Source: Candidatus Omnitrophota bacterium
GTDB lineage: Bacteria > Omnitrophota > Gorgyraeia > Zapsychrales > Fredricksoniimonadaceae
Length of the DNA: 7,528 bases
Assembly (NCBI GenBank): GCA_016789035.1
Contig: JAEUSC010000139.1
Coordinates: 1 to 7,528 of the forward strand
Direction of reading: 5' to 3'
Shown here in pieces: positions 1-7,096 of this stretch. Below the pieces are notes generated by a model. That model saw only the letters and a program-made list of their open reading frames with translations. It made no database searches and was not told the DNA's origin. A program made the position numbers and the translations under genes. Within the stretch, counting starts at the first letter, position 1, and each line of letters begins with the position of its first letter.

Positions 1-3000
1 CTAAATTCTTGAGGGCCTTTTCAACGGCCCGGGAGCTGTCGATTGGTTTAAAATTCTTCCCGTCTTTTCGGACCTTAGAAAACGAAAGCAAATCGTGAAT
101 CAAATTGCCCATCCGGCCGGTGCTCTTTAAAATATTTCCGATGTACTCATCCGCTCGGCTGTCTAATTTGTCTTTATATCTCTTAGACAACAGATCGCTG
201 TAAGCCGAAACAATCCGCAAAGGCTCCTTCAAATCATGTGATGCGACCGAGGCAAACTGCTCCAGGTCCCGGTTGCTACGTTTTAATTCCTCGGTATAGT
301 GACGGATTTCCTCCTCCGCCAGCTTTCTTTCCGTGATGTCCGTATTGGTGACGAACCAACGCATGATGGGGCCGTCTTGACTTCGGATCGGCATTGCCCG
401 TGAAAGAAACCAACAATATTGTCCGTCTTTGCCGCGTAACGGGAAGGTCTCTTCCCATACCTCACCTGATTTCTGAGCGGTCGCCATACTCTTTAAAACC
501 CGATCGATATGGTCAGGGTGCAAAACATTCTTCCAACTCCACTCACCCATCTTCTCAAATGTCAAACCGGTATAGTCAAGCCAACGCTTGTTGTACCATG
601 TAACATTGCCAATTTCGTCGCAGATCCATACCAACTGGCTGATGTTGTCGGCCAGTGTATGAAAATATTTCTCACGATCCCGAAGCGATTCTTCGAGTTC
701 TTTGCGCGGCGTCACATTGCTGGCTGCGCCGAACCATTCCACGATTTGTCCTGCTCCATCAACCATCGGAATCGCGCGCGAGTGCGTCCAACCAATGGAA
801 CCATCCAGCCGGATCACTCTGTGTTCCAGTTCAAAAATTCCTTTCGATTGAATCGCAGAACGGATCTTTTTCATAAGCCTTGGGTGATCGGCGGGAGGAA
901 TATATTTTTCCATCCATCTGCGGCTGGGTTCCAACGTGTCGGCAATAAAATCCCGGCCATTGAGCTGACGCATTTCCTTCCAATCAGGACTCGTTCGAAA
1001 AATAACATCCGATGTCGCATTGACAAGCGCCCTGAACCGCTCCTCGCTTTCGCGCAAAGCTCCCTGCACCCGTTTGCGATCAGTGATATCTCGTGTTAAA
1101 CAACGCGAATGGATAAATTGGCCATCATCCCACAACACATTGGAATTAATCAGCACGTCCTTGAGGGAACCATCCTTGCACCGTATGGTTGTTTCATATT
1201 CACAAATCTCTTTACCATCCTTTAGCTGCTGAAGGATCTCCTTAACCGCGCTCTTGTCGACGTAAAACTCCGTCACGGAATGACCAATATACTCATCTGG
1301 CGAGTAGCCAAACAGATTTAACTCTGTCCGGTTTGCCCTAAGGATGATACCCTCTGAACTCATCCAATGGACGCCAATGGCAGCATTTTCAAAAAAATCG
1401 GAAAGTTCCTCTTCACTGCGGCGCAAATCACTTTCCGCCTTCTTTCGTTCCAGAAAATCAGCGGTTTGCCGGGCCAGCAAATCCATCCGGCGCAATTCGG
1501 TATCAGAAGGACAGTGTGCCGCTTCGTAATGGGTTGAAATCATTCCTAACAGATGGCCCACACTGCTTACGAGCGGTGTGGATTGCACAGCCCGTACCTT
1601 TGCATCCAAAAGCACCGTCAATGCGTCGGGACCAAAGAATATCGGACTCTTTGTTACATCCTGTACAACAACTCTTTGTCCGTCCTGCATGGCAGCACCG
1701 CAGGCGGATGATTCCTTCGTGACTTTAGCAAAGAAATTTAAAAACGGCTCTTTAAAACCGCGATGCGCCGTCATAACCAACGCTCCGCATATCGGATCAA
1801 ATAGATGAACAGTCCCTTTATCCGCGCGTGTCGTTGCGATCGCCGTCTCAACAATGGCCTCGAGACAATCCTTCACATTACAATCGCGCTGAGCACATTT
1901 GACCCCCACCTCGTGCAGCCGAGTCATGGCCTGCAAGTCTGCGGCCGTTTGCTCTTTGCTGCGCCGCAGCCAATCGTTGGCCTCCTGTCGCAAACGGGCC
2001 AAATTCAAATGCGCTTCTACACGGGCACTGAGTTCCTTCGCAGAGAAAGGCTTAATCAAATAATCGTCAACACCGGCTGCCATCCCTTCCACACGAGCCT
2101 CTTCTCCTGCGTGTGCGGAAACTAAAATGACAGGCATTGTTCTTATCCGTTCATCGGCCCGGATTCTTTGAATCAAACCCAGTCCGTCCATACGCGGCAT
2201 CATCACATCAGAAAGGACCAGATCAGGAGCACTGGCCTGGATACTTTCCCAAGCCGCCTGTCCGTCTGCAGCCATTTCAACGGAGTATTGGCGAAACAAA
2301 AGACGATAGAAATAGTCGCGCATATCCGCATTGTCATCCACCACAAGAATCCGTGCCTTGGCATCCCTTAAGGTGGCTGCCTCCTGCCGATTTCCATGGT
2401 CCGTTTGCTCAGGAGAATCGTTTTGAGGCACCCATCGCAATGCCTCCTCAACAAACGGCGCTGCCCCGGCACTTGTGGAATCCAACTGACGCCGGGCATT
2501 AATATGGCCATCAGGCAGATGATTGTTACCCAGAGGAATAGTCACCATGAATATGCTTCCTAAACCTTCCTGACTCTGGACCGAAGCCTTTCCTCCATGC
2601 AAACGCGTCAATTCCTCAACCAGGGAAAGACCAATCCCCGTGCCTTCGTGTGTCCGTGCGCGCGCATCCTTCACCCGGTGAAATCGTTCAAAGATCTTGG
2701 ATAAATTGCTCTGTGAAATCCCGATCCCCGTATCCGAGACGTAAAGCACCACGGACTTTTTGCGCACACGCAATTTGACGCTGATTTCCCCCTTGAATGT
2801 AAATTTAAACGCGTTCGAAAGCAGATTAAAAACAATCTTTTCCCACATTTGGCGGTCAACGTAGATAGGTTCCGGCAACGACGGGCAGTCCACTTTGAAT
2901 GTTAACCCCGCTTTCTCGATGGTTGATCGAAATACGCTGGATAACTCCATAGTCAATGTGGCCAGATCGGTCGGCTCATAGCTGGCTTCAACTCGACCGG

Positions 3001-4318
3001 CTTCAATGCGTGAGAAATCCAGCAATGTATTGACAAGCCGCAAAAGTCGCAGACTGTTTCGATGCACCACTTCAATATTTTTGGAAATCTCCGGATTAAG
3101 ATTATGTACCCCATGAGCCAAGGTATCTTCCAGCGGACCCAGCATTAGCGTCAAAGGTGTCCGAAACTCGTGGCTGACATTGGAAAAGAACTGGGTTTTG
3201 GCCCGGTCCAATTCCGCGAGCGCATTGGCCCTTGTGTGCTCTTCTTCATAGGCGCGCGCGTTGGCAACCGCCGTTGCAATTTGCCCCGAGACCAACTCGA
3301 AAAAGTTGCTATACATGTCGTTCCACTGCAGACGGGCACTGATCCCGAAGATAAGGACGCCGGCCAACTCACGGGCCATATTTAAGCGGATCGGTAAGAT
3401 GACTGCCTGCCTTGGCGCATCCGACCACGGACCTTGGGGAATTGCAGCACCAAAGCGCCCCGACAGATCATTCACTATCCGAATGGTGTGACTTTGAATA
3501 ACCTCCGCCACGGGCCATAACTGGGTCGATTGATCACACTCAAGAATATATGGGCTCAGCAGCGAATTTTCGGGCGTCCCGGACGCACCGGCCAGATACA
3601 TCTGATTTTGACCGCCCTTCTTGAGATAAAGCAAAGCAAATGGAACATCTTGAGAGTGCTTTGCCAGAATTTCCGCGGCTGTCCGGCAGGCATCCTCGGC
3701 AGTCTTTGCTTCGGCAACCTGCGCCCCTAAATCCCGAAGCGCCAGCGCACGCCGCTCTGCCAGAACTTTTTCGGTAATTTCATGAACCGTTGCTAGAACG
3801 CCTCCGATCCCACTAGCCACGGTCTCATCAGGAACAGGACTATAGGCAACAGTAAAATGCGCCTCCTCCAGAAATCCGTGGCGATTGATTTCCACACAAA
3901 GATCTTCGTCCCATGTGGATGGACCGCCCTGAAATGGCGGATCAATCAGAGGCTTTAGAACATGCCAGATTTCCTTCCAACACTCGCGCACCGACTGGCC
4001 AAGCGCCCAGGGGTGCTTGGCACCCAAAACCGGAGCATAGGCGTCGTTGTAGATCGATATGTATTGCGGCCCCCACCATAACAGCAGAGGAAAACGGTTG
4101 GCTAAAAGAAATCGGACCATCATCCGCAATGCCGGTGACCAGGTTTCAGCAGGCCCCAGGGGCGTGTTAGCCCAATTAAAAGTACGGATTCGCTGCGCCA
4201 TTTCTGCACCGCCGACTAACCACTCTCGAATAGGTTTGGCGGTAAGATCTACAAAAGGCGATGGAGGCGTGGAGGGTGAAGAAGGATTTAAATTATTCTT
4301 AATCTGTTTTTGTGCCAT
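1..4318 (-). CDS. Large soluble hybrid sensor histidine kinase with two transmitter modules (3' end outside window)
   Basis: This frame stays open for 1439 codons from an ATG at 4318 and leaves the window without a stop. An in-frame TAA at 4331-4333 fixes the ATG as the first possible start; no good Shine-Dalgarno precedes it. Approximate domain order: PAS-like 60-182; GAF 195-350; HisKA with FFSNVSHEFRTPL, phosphorylatable His383; HATPase_c 490-600 with N-box Asn498/Asn502, DTGIGI from Asp529 and GTGIGLSL from Gly559; receiver 655-770 with Asp661/Asp662, phosphoacceptor Asp704 and Lys756; second GAF 800-935; three PAS at about 965-1080, 1087-1205 and 1210-1330; then a second HisKA with ASHDLKEPLR, His1361. 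The expected second ATPase domain lies beyond the window. There is no signal peptide or membrane helix, so it should be cytoplasmic. By family knowledge it autophosphorylates on His383 and passes phosphate to Asp704; its signals and output partner are unknown. Frame was checked at all of these motifs and shows no frameshift. Confidence 0.95.
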   Translation of the reverse strand, partial: MAQKQIKNNLNPSSPSTPPSPFVDLTAKPIREWLVGGAEMAQRIRTFNWANTPLGPAETWSPALRMMVRFLLANRFPLLLWWGPQYISIYNDAYAPVLGAKHPWALGQSVRECWKEIWHVLKPLIDPPFQGGPSTWDEDLCVEINRHGFLEEAHFTVAYSPVPDETVASGIGGVLATVHEITEKVLAERRALALRDLGAQVAEAKTAEDACRTAAEILAKHSQDVPFALLYLKKGGQNQMYLAGASGTPENSLLSPYILECDQSTQLWPVAEVIQSHTIRIVNDLSGRFGAAIPQGPWSDAPRQAVILPIRLNMARELAGVLIFGISARLQWNDMYSNFFELVSGQIATAVANARAYEEEHTRANALAELDRAKTQFFSNVSHEFRTPLTLMLGPLEDTLAHGVHNLNPEISKNIEVVHRNSLRLLRLVNTLLDFSRIEAGRVEASYEPTDLATLTMELSSVFRSTIEKAGLTFKVDCPSLPEPIYVDRQMWEKIVFNLLSNAFKFTFKGEISVKLRVRKKSVVLYVSDTGIGISQSNLSKIFERFHRVKDARARTHEGTGIGLSLVEELTRLHGGKASVQSQEGLGSIFMVTIPLGNNHLPDGHINARRQLDSTSAGAAPFVEEALRWVPQNDSPEQTDHGNRQEAATLRDAKARILVVDDNADMRDYFYRLLFRQYSVEMAADGQAAWESIQASAPDLVLSDVMMPRMDGLGLIQRIRADERIRTMPVILVSAHAGEEARVEGMAAGVDDYLIKPFSAKELSARVEAHLNLARLRQEANDWLRRSKEQTAADLQAMTRLHEVGVKCAQRDCNVKDCLEAIVETAIATTRADKGTVHLFDPICGALVMTAHRGFKEPFLNFFAKVTKESSACGAAMQDGQRVVVQDVTKSPIFFGPDALTVLLDAKVRAVQSTPLVSSVGHLLGMISTHYEAAHCPSDTELRRMDLLARQTADFLERKKAESDLRRSEEELSDFFENAAIGVHWMSSEGIILRANRTELNLFGYSPDEYIGHSVTEFYVDKSAVKEILQQLKDGKEICEYETTIRCKDGSLKDVLINSNVLWDDGQFIHSRCLTRDITDRKRVQGALRESEERFRALVNATSDVIFRTSPDWKEMRQLNGRDFIADTLEPSRRWMEKYIPPADHPRLMKKIRSAIQSKGIFELEHRVIRLDGSIGWTHSRAIPMVDGAGQIVEWFGAASNVTPRKELEESLRDREKYFHTLADNISQLVWICDEIGNVTWYNKRWLDYTGLTFEKMGEWSWKNVLHPDHIDRVLKSMATAQKSGEVWEETFPLRGKDGQYCWFLSRAMPIRSQDGPIMRWFVTNTDITERKLAEEEIRHYTEELKRSNRDLEQFASVASHDLKEPLRIVSAYSDLLSKRYKDKLDSRADEYIGNILKSTGRMGNLIHDLLSFSKVRKDGKNFKPIDSSRAVEKALKNL

Positions 4319-4586
4319 CCCAGAAGACTCTTAAGATAATTTATCCCGATCACGTAGCGGAGATCTAAAAGGGGATTTGAGAAATAATGATAATTTCTCC
4401 GCCAAAGGCAACTACGAAAGATACTTCCAAAGGCGTGTAAACCCCTGTAAGCAAGGTCGGCGCAAGCCTTCCCCTATTACCACCTTTTTAATATATCTAA
4501 ATGCAGATTAGGGAGGGATTAAAGAAAGATTAATATGTGTTAATTAAAATGAGCCAAAACCAAAGTTAAGATGACTTTACCGCCAT
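4319..4586. other. Intergenic region with competing inverted repeats, leader of the kinase gene
   Basis: This 268-base stretch between the cytidylate-kinase-like gene and the hybrid kinase holds no gene. Its part nearest the upstream gene (about 4480-4586) is AT-rich and could hold the kinase promoter, but no convincing -35/-10 pair stands out. The part from 4357 to 4480 is rich in inverted repeats: GCGGAGA (4357-4363) with TCTCCGC (4396-4402), GAGAAAT (4379-4385) with ATTTCTC (4393-4399), AGGGGA (4370-4375) with TCCCCT (4470-4475), and CGCC (4400-4403) with GGCG (4432-4435). The octamer CCAAAGGC occurs twice, at 4402 and 4427. The function is unknown; a regulatory leader RNA of the kinase, or an RNA on the opposite strand, are both possible. 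Confidence 0.5.
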
Positions 4587-5255
4587 CTATGAATCCCGCT
4601 TTAAAACCAAACTTCCGATCTCACGGATAACATCCGAAATGGAGAACCTGTTAACATTAATCATAAGATCATACAGCCCAGGGTCATTGATGTCCTGTTC
4701 AAAATATTTCTTGAAATAGCCGCTGCGCCGGCGGTCCTCATCAGCTATAAACTTTCTAGCCTCTTGCCCGGTAATCTTTAAATAGTCCATAAGGTATCCG
4801 ACACGATGATCCAAAGATCCCACTAATCGAACATGAAATCCTTTGGACAATTTGCGAGTGATCATGTTTCCTCCCCTGCCAACGATAATCACGTATCCCG
4901 ATTCAGCAAGGTGAAGAATGGTCTGATTCATTTCATAGACTAATGCAAAACGCGTCGGGTGCAGACCCAGCGATGATTGAATCATATCTTCTATCTCAGA
5001 TGATGTCGATTCGGCAAGGTACGGCAGGACAGAATCAGGCAAATCGTAATCCTCTACGGTTTTCTTGACCAAATTATTATCAAAAACCTTCCAGGTATTT
5101 TTCTTACGGTTTTCATATTTTTGAAAATATTCTGATAACCCGCTCACAACGCTCCGGCCATAAGCACCCACTTGGTAAGAAATCGTGACAAATGGTTTTG
5201 CGGTTCGCTTTTCTTTCTTTACCCATTGTGTATCTGGTTCAAGATATTCAGACAT
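4587..5255 (-). CDS. Cytidylate-kinase-like family protein
   Basis: The 222-residue protein matches the pattern of the cytidylate-kinase-like P-loop family (Cytidylate_kin2 type). Residues 23-36 (VTISYQVGAYGRSV) align with the family's usual TISREYGSGGREIA nucleotide-binding loop. FDNNL at 58-62 stands where the family has YDREL. GRGGN at 126-130 is followed by HVRLVGSLDHRV, and DEDRRRSGYFKKYF at 172-185 leads into DPGLYDLMIN, the family's conserved C-terminal block. Members are presumed small-molecule kinases, but most have no proven substrate, so CMP phosphorylation should not be assumed. The loop here is weaker than normal: the Arg after TIS is Tyr and two loop residues are Ala and Tyr. 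The start ATG overlaps the MarR stop codon by one base (TAATG), and GGAAGGG lies about 9 bases upstream, so translation is probably coupled to MarR. No membrane segment is visible. Confidence 0.85.
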   Translation of the reverse strand: MSEYLEPDTQWVKKEKRTAKPFVTISYQVGAYGRSVVSGLSEYFQKYENRKKNTWKVFDNNLVKKTVEDYDLPDSVLPYLAESTSSEIEDMIQSSLGLHPTRFALVYEMNQTILHLAESGYVIIVGRGGNMITRKLSKGFHVRLVGSLDHRVGYLMDYLKITGQEARKFIADEDRRRSGYFKKYFEQDINDPGLYDLMINVNRFSISDVIREIGSLVLKRDS

Positions 5256-5740
5256 TAACTCGCCCTTCCGCTTTCCGTAACAAAACTTTTACCAAGGTGA
5301 TGCGTTTGAACAATCTTCTTTAGAAAATCAATCAGGTCATTTTTCTGAACCTCTGGCAGATCACCAAAGAAACGATCGTCATTTTGATCCGCAATCCGGG
5401 CCAGCTGAGGAACAAGCCTTTTTCCCGGCAGGGTCAGCCGTATTTCTTGAAAACGCCTATCTTTTGTCAATCCCGCCCTAACTACCAAATTTTTTCCCAC
5501 CAAACGGTCGATGAGCTTCGAGACAGCCCCTTTGGTCAGCCCCAAATTCTGCGCAACAACTCCGGGGGATATCTTTCCTGTCTTATAAATCTCGCGCAGA
5601 ACAATCCATTCAGCCACAGTGACACCGCATCCCTGGAGACTCCTGCTAAAGGTGTAGGCCACATTATTAGAAACATACCGGAGCCAATATCCGATATGAT
5701 CCTCCGGAGCACTCACGCTTTTTACGGTCTTCCTTTTCAC
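5255..5740 (-). CDS. MarR-family winged-helix transcriptional regulator
   Basis: The 161-residue protein has the length and layout of MarR regulators, which bind palindromic DNA as dimers and usually release it on binding a ligand or on oxidation. Residues 15-50 form the N-terminal dimerisation and first DNA-domain helices (AEWIVLREI at 43-51). ISPGVVAQNLGLTKGAVSKL (57-76) is the helix-turn-helix with its recognition helix, and TKDRRFQEIRLT (92-103) is the wing with the family's D-R-R signature at 94-96. The rest is the helical C-terminal dimer arm. The GTG start at 5740 lies only 7 bases after the -10 box and has no Shine-Dalgarno, so either the transcript is leaderless or translation begins at the in-frame GTG at 5716 (residue 8), which has AGGAAG 12 bases upstream. 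The gene probably represses itself and the coupled kinase-like gene. The ligand is unknown. Confidence 0.92.
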   Translation of the reverse strand: MKRKTVKSVSAPEDHIGYWLRYVSNNVAYTFSRSLQGCGVTVAEWIVLREIYKTGKISPGVVAQNLGLTKGAVSKLIDRLVGKNLVVRAGLTKDRRFQEIRLTLPGKRLVPQLARIADQNDDRFFGDLPEVQKNDLIDFLKKIVQTHHLGKSFVTESGRAS

Positions 5741-5747
5741 AGGCGAA

Positions 5748-5776
5748 ATTATAGTTTACTAGGAAACTAGTGTCAA
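5748..5776 (-). promoter_or_regulatory. Consensus sigma70-type promoter of the MarR / kinase-like operon
   Basis: On the minus strand TTGACA (5776-5771) and TATAAT (5753-5748) are both perfect consensus hexamers separated by exactly 17 bases. Transcription should begin near 5741, at or within a base or two of the annotated GTG start of the MarR gene. So strong a promoter makes sense if it is normally held off by a repressor, which fits the palindrome inside its spacer. Confidence 0.88.
5752..5769. promoter_or_regulatory. Probable MarR operator (18-bp near-palindrome)
   Basis: TAGTTTACTAGGAAACTA is symmetric at 16 of its 18 positions, the usual size for a MarR-type site. It occupies the promoter spacer and enters the -10 box. 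A second, overlapping perfect inverted repeat, ACTAG-GAAA-CTAGT (5758-5771), reaches the first base of the -35 box. A dimer bound here would block RNA polymerase. Assigning it to the adjacent MarR protein is inference from position; I see no second copy elsewhere in the window. Confidence 0.75.
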
Positions 5777-5825
5777 GACAGGGCAGAAAAATAATACGCA
5801 GGACATCAAGGAAGATTAATGCATC

Positions 5826-5860
5826 AAAAAAAAGGCTGCCGGAACACTCCAGCAGCCTTT
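5826..5860 (-). terminator. Intrinsic terminator of the esterase gene
   Basis: On the minus strand a 13-bp stem (one G-U pair) with a GUGU tetraloop is followed by a run of eight T. The outer arm AAAGGCTGC pairs with GCAGCCTTT, and the inner TGGA pairs with TCCG. It lies about 60 bases after the esterase stop codon and about 50 bases before the MarR promoter, so it separates the two transcription units. On the plus strand the hairpin lacks a T run. Confidence 0.9.
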
Positions 5861-5919
5861 CACTCTTATTTATCGTGGCTCACATCAGTGGCCCCAAAGA
5901 TAAAGATTAGGAAGGATTA
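5861..5919 (-). other. 3' untranslated stretch between esterase stop and terminator
   Basis: No gene is present. A small hairpin is possible at about 5878-5894 (minus strand GGC-CAC-TGAT-GTG-A-GCC, with one bulged A), just upstream of the terminator. It may be a minor 3'-end structure or chance. Confidence 0.3.
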
Positions 5920-6924
5920 TTAAGATTCGTGATGAACAGTAAGACCGTTAAATATCTCCCGAAGCCCATCCGCAGACTCCTGGACAGCCAGACCTGCTTT
6001 ATGAACCAGTCCAGCAAGCCCAAAGAACTCATGGCTCACCCCATTATACCTTTTGCCTCTGACAGGTACACCTGCATCGACCAACCGGGCCGCGTATGCT
6101 TCACCTTCATCGCGCAAGGGATCATGTTCAGCGGTTATAATGATGGCCGGCGGCAGGCCACTGAGATTCTGGGCCATAATGGGAGACGCATACGGCTCCA
6201 GACCCTGGATCTCGCCCTGCAGATAATGTTTCCAAAACCACGGCATCATGGCCGAATTTAAGGGTGCTGTATCGGAATTTTCTTTATAAGAATAGGCCTT
6301 CATGCGGGCATCAATCACCGGATAAATCAATACCTGGGCAGCCGGCATGCGGCCCCGCTCATCGCGGGCTTTCAAACAGGTAACCGTCGCCAGATTGCCG
6401 CCTGCGGATTCGCCGCATACAGCAACCTGGTCCGGGTTCCCGTTAAAAATGGATGCGTTGACAATTACCCATTGCGTAGCCGCATAGGCATCATCGACTG
6501 CGGCCGGATACTTGTGTTCCGGCGCCTGCCGATAGGCCACCGAGACAACAACGCTCTTGGCTTTCTTACAAAGCGCGCGGCATGACGGCTCATAAACGTC
6601 CAAATTGGCAATAACCCACCCACCCCCATGAAAATAAACTAAGACAGGAAAAGGCCCTTCCCCGTCAGGAATATACACACGGGCGAGAATATCGCCTTGA
6701 GGTCCCGGAATTAAATGATGACTGATTTTCACAGGCTGAGGCATAGGCTTGACCAACGTTGTAGCGCGGATCGCCGGGTTCTCAGCCATTAACTCTTCGA
6801 CGGCATTTTTTAGCGTGGGAAGATTTCGCGCATTTTCAACAGATAACGTTTCCAGCGGCGGGGCATTAAACTTCGCGTACTGATCGAGGATCATTTTCAT
6901 ATCCACATCAAATTTGCTCTTCAT
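5920..6924 (-). CDS. Alpha/beta hydrolase, hormone-sensitive-lipase family (family IV) esterase
   Basis: The 334-residue protein has all landmarks of the HSL-type carboxylesterases, which hydrolyse short acyl esters. HGGGW at 99-103 forms the oxyanion hole. GESAGG at 171-176 holds the nucleophile Ser173, EHDPLRDEGE at 266-275 holds the acid Asp268, and SHEF at 297-300 holds the base His298. YRQAPEHKYPAAVDDAY (131-147) is the family's conserved block after the oxyanion loop. The N-terminal ~70 residues fit the helical cap, and there is no signal peptide, so it should be cytoplasmic. Length is normal. The family usually has GDSAGG or GTSAGG; Glu at 172 is a mild variant. The ATG start is well supported by AGGAGG five bases upstream. 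A terminator follows and no partner gene is close, so it is probably transcribed alone. The physiological substrate cannot be read from the sequence. Confidence 0.95.
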   Translation of the reverse strand: MKSKFDVDMKMILDQYAKFNAPPLETLSVENARNLPTLKNAVEELMAENPAIRATTLVKPMPQPVKISHHLIPGPQGDILARVYIPDGEGPFPVLVYFHGGGWVIANLDVYEPSCRALCKKAKSVVVSVAYRQAPEHKYPAAVDDAYAATQWVIVNASIFNGNPDQVAVCGESAGGNLATVTCLKARDERGRMPAAQVLIYPVIDARMKAYSYKENSDTAPLNSAMMPWFWKHYLQGEIQGLEPYASPIMAQNLSGLPPAIIITAEHDPLRDEGEAYAARLVDAGVPVRGKRYNGVSHEFFGLAGLVHKAGLAVQESADGLREIFNGLTVHHES

Positions 6925-6929
6925 AGAAA

Positions 6930-6935
6930 CCTCCT
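6930..6935 (-). promoter_or_regulatory. Strong Shine-Dalgarno site of the esterase
   Basis: AGGAGG on the minus strand stands five bases before the ATG at 6924. It is a full anti-16S match and decides the esterase start. Confidence 0.85.
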
Positions 6936-6998
6936 GATTTGGTGATCTTTGGCAGGAAAATATTCTCCCTTACTCATTGCAACAAGGAATGATTTCTT

Positions 6999-7007
6999 TT
7001 TATAGCA
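6999..7007 (-). promoter_or_regulatory. Possible extended -10 promoter for the esterase
   Basis: On the minus strand TGC-TATAAA matches an extended -10 element. The hexamer 17 bases upstream (TTCTGT) is a poor -35, which extended -10 promoters tolerate. Transcription from here would give a leader of about 65 bases. The surrounding 6925-7096 interval holds no other gene, including no small cydX-like frame after cydB. Confidence 0.35.
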
Positions 7008-7096
7008 ATTCGGATGTTAAAACAGAATGATTTACGTGTTAAAAGCTTTTCATCCGCTTGGCAGAGAGCAATTAAGCAGACCCAATACCCAAGCCA

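Noticed and set aside
509..1099. Plus-strand open frame of 196 codons
   Set aside because: It lies wholly antisense to the PAS region of the hybrid kinase, whose frame is verified by motifs on both sides. The product is rich in His, Arg, Phe and Ser with no recognisable domain.
4059..4334. Plus-strand open frame overlapping the kinase start
   Set aside because: It is antisense to the N-terminal PAS domain and has no recognisable protein features.
4400..4465. c-di-GMP class I riboswitch on the plus strand
   Set aside because: AAAGGCAA and a CGAAAG loop recall it, but the conserved GGACGCAAAGCC-type segment and the paired helices do not line up, and no plus-strand gene follows. Kept only as an unassigned structured element.
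5384..5770. Plus-strand open frame of 128 codons
   Set aside because: It is antisense to the MarR gene and ends inside the consensus promoter; no domain and no ribosome site.
5929..6261. Plus-strand open frame of 110 codons
   Set aside because: It is antisense to the esterase C-terminus, whose catalytic residues confirm the minus-strand frame.
7036..7050. AAAAGCTTTT palindrome as an operator
   Set aside because: A short, low-complexity palindrome with no supporting promoter context; likely chance.
7056..7094. Terminator for cydB from GCTTGG/CCAAGC
   Set aside because: A 6-bp stem with a 27-base loop and no T run on the minus strand is too weak.
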